A DNA stretch of 64,000 bases from Linum tenue (lineage: Eukaryota > Streptophyta > Magnoliopsida > Malpighiales > Linaceae), in contig CAMGYJ010000004.1 of assembly GCA_946122785.1 (NCBI GenBank), positions 19,366,150 through 19,430,149 of the forward strand. Reading direction: 5' to 3'. The notes under the pieces were generated by a model that saw only the letters and a program-made list of their open reading frames with translations, was not told the DNA's origin and ran no database searches. Position numbers and translations under genes: made by a program. The stretch's first letter is position 1. Each line of letters starts with the position of its first letter. Positions 34,237 to 46,258 of the stretch are shown here, piece after piece.

Positions 34237-37200
34237 TGCTTTTGAGTTGGAATTGTCAAGGTTTGGGAGGTACCTTTACTTTTCGTGAACTCCAAAGTGC
34301 AATTCGTCATAATATGTCGTCGTTTATTGTCTTAAGTGAAGTTAAGGTGTCTAGTGCTCGGTGTAAGACTGTTTTATCTAGATTGGGTTACTCAGATCCT
34401 TGTATTGTTCCCCCGTCCGTGACGTCGGGTAGGGGTTTGACTTTTATGTGGAATTCTAGTATTCAGGGGGCTATCCTGGATAGCTCTTCTACGTTTATTG
34501 CTTTCCATTGGGATGTAACTACTACTAGTAGTGTGGTTCGTATTGGTGTTTATTTATCTTGTGATGTTTTCTTGTCGATCTAATCAGCTTAATGTTCTAC
34601 TTACTTTTATTAGTTCGTTAAACCTCCCGTTTGTGCTTTTCGGTGACTTTAATACTATTCTTTCAAGTAATGAAAAAAGTGGCAGTATTCTCTTTGACCA
34701 TTCTGCAGTGATCCCTCTATCAGACTTCATTGATGATCTCAGGTTGGAGGACATTGGCTTCTGCGGTCCTCCATTCACTCGATCTAATCATCAATCCGGC
34801 CAGTTCTTGGTGGAATCACGCTTAGATCGTGTCCTTTTCTCGGCTGACGCCTTGTCTTGTTTCCCGAATTCTCTCATCACTCATTTATCAGATATTGGGT
34901 CTAATCACGGAATGGTTTTGTGGACCTGGCAGCGACGGGCATCTAAACCCAAAAGGCTTTTTCGTTTTGATTGTCGGTGGGTTTCAAATCCTGAGACAAG
35001 ATTAATTATTGATTATTATTGGAACTTGCCGGTGGATGGGTCACCGATGTACCGTTTACATGTAAAGCTTAAACGCACTCGTCACACTCTCTTTCTTTTG
35101 ACGATGGGTGGCTTTTCCAACTCCCGTCGGCGGATAAATGATCTAACTCATGCTCTCCGTTTGGATCATGCGTCTCCTGTCCGTGATTGGGACTCCATTC
35201 ACTCTTTGGAAAGGGAACTCACTTTGGCTTGGGATCAAGAGGAAGCCTTTTGGCGTCAACGGTCTCTCACTTTGTGGTTGCAAAAGGGAGATCGTAACTC
35301 ATCCTATTTCCATCGGGTTACTCAGACTCGCCGCGCAAAGAATTTTGTACCCTCTTTAAGACAAGCCTCGGGGTGGGTTGTTACAGACGAGGCTGCCAAG
35401 GGGTTAGAATCTGATATGAAAAAGGCATATGATCGCATTGAGTGGCCCTACCTCTTTCGTGTGATGGAAAAGTTGGGCTTCGATCCTCGTCTCATCGCCT
35501 TGATCCGTACCTGTCTTTCTACGTCCACCATTTCAGTGCTTCTTAACGGCCATCCTTATGGGTATTTTCAACCTTCGCGTGGGCTCCATCAAGGTGACCC
35601 GTTATCCCCTTTACTTTTTGCTATCTGTACTAAGGGGTTTTCGGCGTTGTTGACTCAATCGCTTCATCGTAATGAGTTAAAAGGCGTTCGCTTTAATCAT
35701 CAATGCCATGTTCTTTCACACTTATTTTTTGCGGATGATGCATTTCTTTTTCTTCGGGTCTCGGACCGGGATTGTCGTTCCTTGCTCGATGTCTTGAGAA
35801 GTTATGAATTTATGAGAGGCCAGAGGGTCAATTTATCCAAATCGGCCGTGGTCTTCTCCAAGAACACAACCTCGGCAGAAGCTTCTCATTTTGGCGCATT
35901 ATTGCGGGTTGGTGCCATCGGTGCCAAGGATAAATATCTCGGTCTGCCGTCTTTGATTCATCGCTCTAAACGAGATACCTTCCGTTTTATCGAGGAGGCG
36001 GTGGCGAAGAAATTACAAGGTTGGAAACGCAAGTGCTTATCACCAGCTGGGTTGAAACTTTGATTAAATCAGTCGTCTCCGCTTTAGCGGCCTACGCTAT
36101 GTCTTGCTTCTGGCTCCCGCAAGGGTTATGTCGGTCACTCAATTGCATGATTGCGCAATTTTGGTGGGTTCAACAAGGCACTGAGAAACGGCTGCCTTGG
36201 GTCTCTTGGCGTCTTTTATGTCAATCCAAAGCTGAAGGTGGGCTCGGATTTCGGATTTTGGAGCTTTTAATCAGGCTTTACTTGCCAAACAATGCTGGCG
36301 TATTCTGACAGAGCCGGATTCGTTGGTGTCTAGAGTCCTTAAAGGTCGATATTTCCACCAGACGTCTTTTCTCTCAGCGCGGAAGGGTTAAAATTCATCT
36401 TGGGCGTGGCAATCCTTGCTGCATGGTCGGGACTTGCTTGTGAAGGGACTTCGGTGGGAAGTTAGTGCTGGTACATCCATTGATGCGATGCACGATCCTT
36501 GGATTCCCTCTTTGCCATCATTCAAACCATCTTTACTGACTTTCGCCTCGGATGCTTCTCGATATGTCTCTTACTTTATTTCTACTCTGTCAAGGACCTG
36601 GGATCTACATCGATTGCGCCAACTCTTTACTGAGGACTCAATTTCTGCGATCATAAACATTCCCCTACCACTCACACCGGGTTTGGATCGCTTCATTTGG
36701 CATTTTCAATCCGATGGTCGGTTCTCCGTCAAATCCGCCTATTACCTAGTTGTCGCCTCTCAACCGACCTCTAATCCAGCAAGGGTATCCTCGACTTCAC
36801 CTATTGATCTAACTTGTGGCCTAAGTTATGGGGTCTTCCTCTTGCTCCCAAACTTAAATTTTTTCTCTGGCGTTTGATTCTCCAGATCTTACCCGTACGT
36901 GAAGACCTTAACCGCCACGGCATGCGGGTAGGGGATTTGTGCCCAATTTGTCGAGCACTTATTCCTTCGCTACCCGGTGGCTGTGTTTTTTCGTAATTTG
37001 GTGGGCCTCCAATTACCTGATGGGTTACTCGAAACTACTCACCTTTCGCTGTTTTGGCAACATTGAATTTGCATTGGGGATATTCCATCTCTTACTTGCT
37101 GGGTACTCTTATTTTGGCGACTGTGGAAAAGTCGCAATAATGTTGTTTTCCTCCCCCATGCCCAGTTTACCATCGTCAGCCTTCACCGTCAATTTCAGTC

Positions 37201-37740
37201 ACACCATGCGGACCATCAAATAGCGGTTCAGCCCCACCTAGTAGCTCTGGCTCCCTCACAGCGGCCTCGCCGTGCTACATTCTCACATTCTGGAATTCGG
37301 ATTGCAGTGGATGGCGCTACATGCAACCCTTCTCATGGTGTTGTGGGTCTTGTTGGCTTTTTTGAAGGACAAGCATCTTTTGGTTTTGGGTGTTCTCTCC
37401 CCAAGATGTTGGATGTCACTACTGTAAAAAATTTTGGCGGTACGATATGCTTTGCTATTACTTTTCCGTTGGGGATGGCATGATCGACCAGTTCTTGTCA
37501 CCGGCGATGTTCAAGTGATTTTGGAGAGGTTGATGTCCCGCAATCCTCATGATGCTCATTGTGGCGCAATTTACCGTGAAATGCTTGATCTCATTGGTCA
37601 TCTTCCCTTAGTTCATTTTGCTTATACACCTCGAGAGCGAATCGGGCTGCCCATTGTGTGGCGCGTAATGCCCTACGCTATCCTGGTATTAGTAATGTCT
37701 TATATGATTATTCGTACATGGTATGTCTTTGAGTCCGTGT
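34236..37740 (+). pseudogene. LINE ORF2 (endonuclease-reverse transcriptase-RNase H)
   Basis: Endonuclease start MLLSWNCQGLGG, then a frameshift near 34565 into VLFGDFNTIL and SNHGMVLW. The reverse transcriptase keeps DMKKAYDRIEW, GLHQGDPLSPLLF and FFADDAFLF, but the text jumps from GWVVTDEAAKG to LESDMKKAYD, so the fingers region of about 200 residues is deleted without breaking frame (near 35400). Further shifts occur near 36050 and 36265, and a stop at about 36389. zf-RVT residues (WGLPLAPKLKFFLWRL, LCPICRAL) and an RNase H-like tail (VTGDVQVILERL, VHFAYTPRE) follow. It cannot make an active enzyme. Confidence 0.85.
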
Positions 37741-37814
37741 AGGGGTCGTAATTGTTGTGGTTCCACACGCTTATCTGGTTAATCCGCAAGGATTTCTATG
37801 ACAAAAAAAAAAAC

Positions 37815-38244
37815 CCTCATGTTTTGGAAATTAGATTATGTATTAAAACTAAAATATGTTTTAAAAGATCATTATGATTTTAATTTGCTGATATCTTTTG
37901 GTTGGATTTGAAAGAAACTTAGTGAAACCAAGTAACAAAATATGGTAAGCCCATATATATTCTGCTTTAGTCGAACTCGAATCTTGATAGAAGAGGAAGC
38001 AACATAAGTAACAAAAATGAGATTGCACGGCAAAAAGAAAAAATAAGCTCCATTCACAATTGCCAAGAAGCCCGTCCTTGAGTTGCGCAGGGAGCTGCAA
38101 TTACAATCACGTAGGTTCCTATAGGGAACGTCATATAGGATTGGAAAGGATTATATAAATACAAAGTTCAAATTCACGATGATAAATGTGATCGTAAATT
38201 TGATTTTTCTTTATATAAAACTATTCTGAAAATTGAATAAGGTG

Positions 38245-38299
<55 letters not shown>

Positions 38300-38577
38300 G
38301 GACCCCAAATTGATTTTCCGATACAAAAAAAGAGAAAGGGCTGCTGAAGCCCAGTGAGCCCAACTACCCACACATTTTCTTAAGCTATTTAATTCAAATT
38401 CATCTCCCTCCCCCATCCCGAAAATGGCTTCTATTTCAAATTCATACGTTCAGTTCGTACAAGTACAACCAGAGAGAAAGAGAGAATTCGCTGCAAACAT
38501 TTTCCTCTCCATTGTTGCAAATGTGAAGCTTGTTTCACCAACAAAGATCGATGCTTTCACCCTTCTCCAACCCAAAA
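37815..38577. other. Spacer upstream of the tubby-like pseudogene
   Basis: Contains a (TTA)n microsatellite at about 38248-38299. A pyrimidine-rich stretch (38395-38420) and AACATTTTCCTCTCC may be the old leader of the tubby-like gene. Confidence 0.5.
38248..38299. repeat. (TTA)n microsatellite
   Basis: About 16 TTA units. Confidence 0.95.
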
Positions 38578-40737
38578 ATGGCCAATCCCGACATACCCAC
38601 ATTGTCGAACCAACTCTCCTCTACAAATAATCCTCCGCCCAAGCACCACCACCATAGTTGTAGTGACGGAGACGTTCTCTCTGTCGTTGGCAGACATTTC
38701 ACGATCAATAAAGAGAACAACCATGCAAACACCAGCTCCTTCGACAACAACGACAAGGAGAATTCTGTTCCGTTTGGGAGGAACTTGAATTCGATTTCGA
38801 ATTCAAATTCAAATTCTTTGTCGTCTTCTACCAACGGCTCTTTAGTTATGCAGCAGAGGAAGAAGTCTCTGTCTACTGGGAGGGCTCTGAAGTCTTCGTC
38901 ACTGCAAATGTGTATGCCGATGAATAGCCCGATCGAGCTTTCAAGTCGAACAAGATGATTTGGGATGCTTCCTCATGTGCTCAATCAGACCACTCTTCCT
39001 CTTTTAACATTTGGGACCACTCAGATTCTGAGGCTGCCCCTGCTTCTTCTTGGTCCGCATTGCCAAACAGGTAGCCTCTTTTCTTTCCCCTGATCAAATC
39101 ATTGATTTTTGTTTTCTTGTTCCAATCTTGATGTCCCAATTCCATGGGTTCCTTTCTCTTTTCCAGAGCTCTGTTGTGTAGGCCATTGCCACTGGATGTT
39201 AGGAGATCCACTTGCCTCATAGTGAAAGAAGCTTCGCCGGACAGCTTAGTTGGTGGCACTGTCAATTCCCTTTATACGAATGTGAGGATCTCTTTTGGGC
39301 TGCTTGATTTCCTTTGGTTTGGATGTTTGATCCATAGGGCGATTGAGATTCATGGGAGAGTTTTTGTTGCTTACCATTTTTTAGGAAGGGCATCGGAAGC
39401 AGGATTGGAAACTGGCGATAGCCCACCATAGGCGCCATGGGGGAAGGTCTGAGTTTATCATAGCTCAGAAATTGAAAGGACTTGTCTGTTGTTCAGATGA
39501 GATTTTTGTTGGGAATGTGACTGCTAACCTCCTAGGTTCCAAGTACCACATTTGGAATCAGAATCAGGTTCAGGTTTCAATATTTCTCTTCTAGAATGCT
39601 TAAAGACAGAATCTTTTATTTGCCACCATTTTTGTTTGTGTTGTGCTAATTGAGGATAAACTGAATTACAGTTCGATTCTGCCAATGGTTCAAAGAAACA
39701 AGGGAATCCACTTTTAGGTGTTATCACGTAAGGCAGATTCTACACAAGACTCCAACTCCTCGGCCCTTTGAACTCCTCATTTGGTCTGATACAATTTTTT
39801 CGCATTTCTCGGTCTTATTTCTAAAGGTTTGTACCCACCATTGGCACCTGGACTGGAAGCTACAGAAGAACATATATTCCCAAGCATCAGTCTATGCAGC
39901 TAAAGAACACTACTCAGGTGAGTTGGGAGGTGGAATCTAGTGAATGATTCATCTAATTGCTGCAAATTGAATCACTTTGTGTTACAGTAACAATGTTTTA
40001 TTTTATTTGATCAGGTGCTGCACATCAATGGTCTGCCAAATGACTGGGAGGAGAGAAGGAACAAAGTGAACAAAACATTCGAGGACGCCTCATTACAACA
40101 ATGTGAGTTTTATTGTAAGGTGTTTGCCACCACCCAAAAAGCATTTTCCTCATGTCCAAGACAATTACAGTCATTTGAACCCGTGTCTAAGACCTCCGGA
40201 AAAGCTAGCAACGACACTCATCTTGTGAGCTCTAGCATTTAGAGGCTACCATCATGAGTCGGGTTATATTGAGGCGGGTTATTGGATTTCTTGATCAGGT
40301 GACAAAGCAATATGAGTTGGACTTTAGAGACAAGGGGAGAGCTGGACTTAAGATCCAAATCAGTGAAGAACTTCCAACTGACATTAGAGGTATGATATTA
40401 TCCTTCTTGATCTGAAAAGCTAGTAGTAGTAAGGAAAGATTTTCCCCTTGGTGATGGCTTAATCTTGTGATTGGTTTCGACTTTGCCATGTTTCAGGAAA
40501 ATGGGAAGCAGATAGTCTTGCAGCTTGGGAGGATAGGCAAATCCAAGTTTGTGATGGATTTCATGTAAAATTTCATCGGGTTTCTTTCACACAAATCACA
40601 AACTAAGTAAGGGTATTGACATAAGGTGGGTTCTCTTCTTTTCTACTGCGTCATTTTGCATATATCCACTCACTAGCTACCAGGCTTTCGGCTTATGCTT
40701 GTCTTCAATCGACTCAAAACTGTGTTGTGCAGTTTGA
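38578..40737 (+). pseudogene. Tubby-like protein gene, TULP8-type, decayed
   Basis: Exons by eye: 38578-39070, 39168-39281, 39385-39567 or -39573, 39672-39727, 39827-39917, 40015 onward. Recognisable tubby text: WDHSDSEAAPASSW, CRPLPLDV, LVGGTVNSLYTN, WKLAIAHHRRHGGRSEFIIA, VTANLLGSKYHIW, IPKHQSMQLKNTTQ, VLHINGLPNDWEERR, YELDFRDKGRAGLKIQ and the end YQAFGLCLSSIDSKLCCAV. Lesions: a 1-base shift near 38950, unrelated or decayed text from about 40100 to 40295, a 2-base loss near 40352 and a stop after KSKFVMDF followed by foreign sequence. Tubby-domain proteins bind phosphoinositides at the plasma membrane. The start MANPDIPTL is in the only long frame. A LINE sits upstream. Confidence 0.75.
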
Positions 40738-41129
40738 AGAACACCATCTTGTGTATTTTTCTTGTCCTTCTCAATGACTAGTTGACTTCGAAGGAGACTG
40801 GAAAGACCAAAAAGAAAGAACAGAAACGAGAGGGACGAACTAGCTATGACATTAACCTTGTAGGTTTGCAAGATCATCCTGATTCATTTTGCCTTGTCTT
40901 CTGAAATAGTTGTAACTTTTAACAGCTTATACTCTACCTAGTCTGCTCATTTCATCTCGACTGTTATCCTGCGTACCAAGTGTTATGACAACAACTATTG
41001 CGAATTTCAATGTAGTGTCTGTCATTATGTAGGAATTTCAATCCCATTGTAGTGTTTGTGAAAGGAAAGCCTATAAATTCAGTATTGTTCTTCCCACAGA
41101 AGCTCTATATAGTACATGTACCATTCCTA
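40738..41129. other. Spacer; start of a SAUR duplication block
   Basis: From about 40965, CAAGTGTTATGACAACAACT and what follows parallel 45690-45751 plus 51955-52110, marking the 3' flank of SAUR copies. Confidence 0.6.
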
Positions 41130-41492
41130 TCATCTACCTATACAAAAGTTGTGGTTCAACATGTCCATTTCTTCAGTTGCAAGTCTCTGTGAATTCAGGT
41201 TTAAAATGACAGAAATGAAAGTTTCTTCCCGGCATGTACTTGTCAAACCACCCATTGGATGATCAAAACCAAACTCCTCTTTAGCCATACTCAGCAGTTC
41301 TTGAAATGAAGGCTGGCTCAAATACAACACTGGTACTATAAACCGCTTCCTCTGTGACTCTCCCACATATACTGCCAAGTATCCCTTTGGCACATCTGAA
41401 AACCTTGATGATGATGACGATTTTCTTGATTTGCCAGAACCGGAACGTCGAAGAATGTGCTTAGCAATGTTGCCTGGCAACCCAATACCCAT
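41130..41492 (-). CDS. SAUR-like auxin-responsive protein
   Basis: 120 residues from [20 protein letters not shown]. The SAUR core is complete: [20 protein letters not shown], then [20 protein letters not shown], then [13 protein letters not shown], ending with an unusual extension ([20 protein letters not shown]) past the usual stop. The upstream in-frame ATG at 41615 is not used here because the family start MGIGLPG is conserved and a TATA box (41624-41634) lies ~135 bp before it. SAURs inhibit PP2C.D phosphatases and so activate plasma-membrane proton pumps during auxin-driven growth. Single exon, as is typical. C-terminal change [17 protein letters not shown] suggests a slightly altered member. 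Confidence 0.85.
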   Translation of the reverse strand: MGIGLPGNIAKHILRRSGSGKSRKSSSSSRFSDVPKGYLAVYVGESQRKRFIVPVLYLSQPSFQELLSMAKEEFGFDHPMGGLTSTCREETFISVILNLNSQRLATEEMDMLNHNFCIGR

Positions 41493-42695
41493 GGTGCTCT
41501 CTTTAACTGGATCACCTAATGGCGATGAAAGAGCTGAGGAGAAGATCTCACTGAACAGTTGAAAGACTTGAAGGACTTTTTTGTATTGCTTATGATTTTT
41601 GAATAAAGGAGCCACTATAAGACCATATATATAGATAAGTATTCCAGGCTTCCTATCTACAACTCAGAACAACCAAAACTAATATTGGGACATAGTGCAG
41701 GCCGTCTCACATGCTCTTGCCTTGCCAACCATTGGAGGGTACCCTACACTCCTACAGTTAGGAGGACTGGCTATGGAGGGCCAGATAATGTTACATCTCT
41801 ATTGATCGTATGGTGAAGCTTAGTGTCGAATTTAGGTAGGAGACATGGCTTAGGCAACCAACTTGTGTATTTATCATAGCAGTGCAATGAGGCAATCAAA
41901 TCCATGTCTTCATATGAGATCGATTATTCACATGGCCCTGCCTTCTAACTACATCACATATGTGAGGGAGATGGTATGTATTTAGGGGCACCCTGTCCTA
42001 CGACAACCGCACAGAAGGACCTGTGACACCTTCTCATCAATATAGGATGTGTAAGACTTTGCCTAACAAGTTCCGAGGAAGATGTGAATTGAATTGTCGC
42101 TCTCAGTTAGACACATGTTGAGACAATTAATGTAGATATATCATAAGGGCATCTTATCAGGCAAAGAAGATGGAAGGTTCTGATTGTTGAAGAAGCATAG
42201 ATGAAGGTGTAATCAACTAGATTACCATATTTGATTAGTAAAATGGTAAGACCTATTTCAATCTTACTGCAACATATCTGATATTTGAATAACGTTCAGG
42301 TCATCAGGTGTTAGAAACTAGGATGGTAGTTTCATATTTGAGTCTCTCTCGTAACAACTAGAAAATTAAGACGAGCTGGATGATAGAAAGGTTCTGTGTT
42401 CAAATTTTCGGTATTGCTAACTAATGACTGTCAAATTATCAAAAGTAAGATTTTAGTTCCCTTTTGCAAAACAAAGAAGCCATTTCTCCCAAATTAGATG
42501 GCATCAGATGATCCTCCAATGGTAAAGATAAACAACAACATGCAAGTAAAAGGTGGCAAAAGAAAAGGAATTAACATGCAACTGAGAATGCAGAATAGAA
42601 GAGAAGCTCTATTTCCATATTTACAGTACTATCCGACCTAGCTAGCTATACAAGATTGTGGCTCTTCATCAATTGATTCCACCAATCATTATTCC
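41493..42695. promoter_or_regulatory. SAUR promoter and spacer
   Basis: The TATA box TATATATA lies at 41624-41634 (minus sense). From 41649 to about 42180 the sequence parallels other SAUR flanks (CTACAACTCAGAACAACC, GGTGAAGCTTAGTG, AGGCAACCAAC). No further gene is seen. Confidence 0.6.
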
Positions 42696-43001
42696 TCATG
42701 ATCTGCTAAGGTTTGAAGTAGCATAAATGAAAGTTTCTTCAGTGTAGGGAATGGTCAGCCCACCCATTGGATGATCAAAACCAAATTCATCTTTAGACAT
42801 GCTCATCAAATCCTAAAATGAAGGTCGTCTCAAGTACGAAACTGGCACCACGAACCGCTTCTTATTATGTGTCTCTCCTACATAAACCGCCAAGTAACCC
42901 TTCGGCACATCTGAAAACCTCGAAGAAGACAATTTGCTCGAGCTAGAGCCTGATCTTCGAAGGATTTGCTTAGCAAGGTTACCTGGCAAGCCAATAGCCA
43001 T
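42696..43001 (-). pseudogene. SAUR-like gene with an in-frame stop
   Basis: Starts [20 protein letters not shown], keeps [20 protein letters not shown] and [12 protein letters not shown], then hits TAG at codon 63 where siblings have Gln (CAG). The frame continues intact after the stop: [18 protein letters not shown] to SNLSRS and a normal TGA at 42696. A single C-to-T change explains it. The truncated product would lack the second half of the SAUR domain. Confidence 0.85.
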
Positions 43002-43881
43002 GATACTTCTTTGTTCTAGTTTGAGTTTATAAGGAAGAAAAGATGTGAACTGGAGGGTCTAGCTCAACAAATGACAATTGAGAGGCTTGGTATGAATTGG
43101 TTCTGAAAAGAGCTCATGGGCACCGTTATATAGATGAAGGTTTTGGCAATGGTTTTGAAGAATGTCGCATGCTTCTGTCTTGGATTGAGGTAACAAATTT
43201 TGGGGGGGGGGGGGGGGGCCTAGGGTGGTACATGCCCTACAATTGGAGGGGACTAGACCAAATGACCAATGAATGGTCACATAATGGTTCTGTAAGGATG
43301 TGGACATGGTGATGCTAACTGTCATATTTGTGTAGGAGACATGCCTTAGGCAATCTTGGGAAGGAAAAGTGGATGAGGCCTCAATTAGATATGGTGTCAA
43401 GTGGATATCATGTGGGTCTAATTGAAAGAAATTATCCTATAATATACGGTAATACCTTATATAAAGTAGTTTCGTATCCACTTGTTGATTGGATAAATCG
43501 TGTTTGATGTATTGCTTATTTTTTTAAAATAATTTGTAAATTACTTTAACAGCTAAAAATAATTTAGGTTCATATCGCTACTTCTTACCAATGCATTGTG
43601 TCGTATAGTGTCTAGAACTATAAAATAAAGGCAAGTTTTTTTTTAATTAAAGCATGAGACTCGAACATATACTTACATAAGGGGCTATAGTTCGTTTCAA
43701 CTCAAGTTAATTCATAATTTGGGTCAACAAGTGGAGATGAGAACTCAAATCGAACGTAAATACTTCTTTTAGCATTATTGAAATCAAGTGGTAATTTCAA
43801 GTAAGTTAGGTAAAAATTCATATTTTTTCACTTACTCCAATTCATAAATTATTTACCAATAAAACGAGATGATATTTTTAA
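43002..43881. other. SAUR upstream spacer with a G-run
   Basis: AGGAGACATGCCTTAGGCAA near 43330 matches other SAUR flanks. 43202-43218 is a run of 17 G, prone to length error. The rest is AT-rich and empty. Confidence 0.5.
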
Positions 43882-45333
43882 GGTTATGCCTATGGTGACT
43901 TGCAAGTCACCATAACTTGGAGAAAATTGTCGATCTCTTTCATCAAGTGGGTGACCACTTTCCAAGAAAATGGTCGACATCTTCCCCCAAGTGATCTACC
44001 ACTTGATTCATTCGGTCTACCACTTCCGGAAATGGGTTGACCTAATGACACAGTTACCTTCAAGTGGTCGACCTCTTTCACCAAGTGGTCGACCACTTTC
44101 TAAGAAAATAGTCGACCTAGTTCCACCAATTGGTCTACCACTTGAGTCTTTCGATCTACCACTTCCGGAAATGGGTCGACTTGATGACATACACACACTT
44201 ACCTTCAAGTGGTCGACCTCTTCTACCAAGTGGTCTACCACTTAAGTCAACAGTCTACCGCTTCAAAAATGGGTTGGCCTGATGACATAATTACCTTAAG
44301 TGGTCGACCTCTTTCACCAAGTGGTATACCACTCAAGGCAGCCGGTCTACCACTTCTGGCAATGGGTCGACCTGTGACACACTTACCTTCAACTTACAAC
44401 TGTTTGTTGGAGGAGGTAGACCACTTCCCGCAAAACAACCTATCGATTCCGCAAAATGGTTTACATATCTGTTTCGCTTTCGCAAATGATCTCCTCTTCC
44501 GAAGAACAGTCGACTATTTAACACAATTATCTTATACTTACATTAGGAAAATAATGGACAATAGGAGACCAACAATATAAAATTATTTTTGTACTAACGC
44601 AACATCCTATCAATTGTGGGCAACAAAATCTCTACGCAGAGTATAGGCTGAGACAAAAAGAAACACCCTCTTTCAACTCTTCATGAATAAAAATCCACAA
44701 AAGTGATGATATGATATTTATGAACGTCGAAGATGACACAATTGTATAACAAATATTCTCTACTTCTTGAGCATCCTCATAACAACAATAACAACAAAGT
44801 TGATCTATCACAAGACAATTATTGGATAGAAAGTTAGAAACGATAAAACTTAGAAATTGAAAGAAAGAAGAAAATCCCTATAAAGTAAGTCACATATAAG
44901 AAATAAATATGTTGAACATTTTTCAAATCTACGGGAGAACAATCACTCAAGAAGCTTGTCGTCTATGCTTGCAGCCTTTGTACTGATTTTAAATCTCTTA
45001 ATAGCAAGCATATCCATTGTTATTGGACTCTAATTATATATGATGATTTCACTAGGAATGGTTCATCAGGTGGATAAATTATTGAAAGAGGTGGACCACT
45101 TGGGGAAAGAGGTAGATCATTTGATGAAATTGGTAGACCATTTTTTTGTATAGTGCCTTTTAGTGGAAGAGGTTGACCATTTGTTGAACATAGAAAAATG
45201 AAAAATAGTACATTCGGTCGACCATTCCAATAATGAGGTCAATCATTTTGTCCAAATAGGTCGACCATATCAGTGAAGAGGTCGACCATTTTGTCCAAGT
45301 CACGATGACTTGCGAATCATCGTAGCAAAGTCC
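43882..45333. mobile_element. Non-autonomous MULE with GGTCGACC arrays
   Basis: 1452 bp bounded by a perfect 9-bp target duplication TATTTTTAA (43873-43881 and 45334-45342), the size typical of Mutator elements. Inverted ends: left GGTGACTTGCAAGTCACC, right complement CGATGATTCGCAAGTCATCG, then AACTTGGA/GACTTGGA. Inside, ~90-140-bp degenerate units built on AAGTGGTCGACC fill 43920-44530, and shorter ones in the opposite sense fill 45060-45300. No gene; open frames in the array come from its periodicity. AT-rich filler occupies 44540-45050. Confidence 0.85.
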
Positions 45334-45342
45334 TATTTTTAA

Positions 45343-45742
45343 TTATTAGCATGTTGCCAATTTGAATGAGGTCGATTAAGTCTATAAGGCTTTAATTCAT
45401 TTCCGCGATACATGTACTGATGCAAGCCCAATTCAAGTAGGAACGGCAATGAATCTGATCAGAGGTGTAAAGTATATATTCATTACATTACCCTACTCAA
45501 AATAGTTCGTGTTTTGCTCATATCCACACAACATTTGGCTAGAATACGAAAACTATGTCTAAACCGGATCAGGTTTCGGATGTCCGCGGTTATATATCTA
45601 TGAGTGATATTTTGCCTGCTTGATCTTACAGTTACTTGTTAACTGCTGCCTGGTTTACCTTCTTAATTGCTTCTCTTAGAGCATCCATATCAAGTGTTAT
45701 GACAACAACTATTACGAATTTATGCCGATTTCTGTCGTCGTG
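45343..45742. other. Left half of the interrupted SAUR 3' flank
   Basis: From about 45690, CAAGTGTTATGACAACAACT matches 40977 onward; the flank resumes at 51955 after the MULE. Confidence 0.7.
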
Positions 45743-46258
45743 CAGAGATGTGGGGTTATTGACACAAATATTGTTTTTTTTAAATTACCACTAATATTAC
45801 GGATTAAAAAGTATTGACAAGAATATTGTGTTTTTTGGCTAGATGGAGGCGTGGCCGCCTAAGACTCAGGCGGGGCCGCTTTAACAAAAATTTTAAAAAA
45901 GTCGTAGGTGCTGGCACCGGAGACTAAGGCGCTCCCACCTTTGTCCGTTTTTATTTTAATTGGCCTAGGTGCTGGCGCCGGAGACTAAGGCGCTCCCACC
46001 TTAGTCCATTTTATTTTAAATACCCGACACAACCACACAACCACAGCCTTATCTTCTTCTTCTTCCTCCTCCTCCTCCACACACCACACAACCACCCTCC
46101 TTCTTCTTCTTCCTCTCCCGTTGTCGCAGCCACCTAGCGCCACAGCCACCAGGACACAGCGAGGCCGCCGCTGAGCAAAGCGAATCAGCCGCAGAGTCAG
46201 GCGCCACCGCCCCAGAGTCCGGCGCCGCCGCAGCCAGAAGAAGCGCCACCGCCCGGAG

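Larger units (their letters stand above)
32302..37814 (+). mobile_element. L1-type LINE, disrupted
   Basis: Order: GC-richer 5' leader, ORF1 (DUF4283/zinc knuckle), ORF2 (AP endonuclease, reverse transcriptase, zf-RVT, RNase H-like) and an A-run at 37803-37813 at the 3' end. Many frameshifts and stops are listed under the ORFs. The 5' end is uncertain: AAACCCACATG before 32302 and AAACCCTCATG after the tail could be a target duplication with one mismatch. The A-tail and order show a plus-strand insertion ~0.75 kb upstream of the tubby-like gene. Confidence 0.85.

Noticed and set aside
32290..37830. Target duplication of the LINE (AAACCCACATG / AAACCCTCATG)
   Set aside because: One mismatch and an uncertain 5' end make it a candidate only; not used as firm evidence.
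43202..43218. G-run, and the C-run at 54942-54957, as G-quadruplex signals
   Set aside because: Plain homopolymers of uncertain length; more likely slippage than function.
43920..45300. GGTCGACC arrays considered as CRISPR or as genes
   Set aside because: Units are degenerate, without fixed spacers, in a plant genome and inside a Mutator element; open frames follow the periodicity.
46049..46249. Ala-rich minus-strand open frame
   Set aside because: Lies in the GC-rich leader of the mobile-domain gene; low complexity only.
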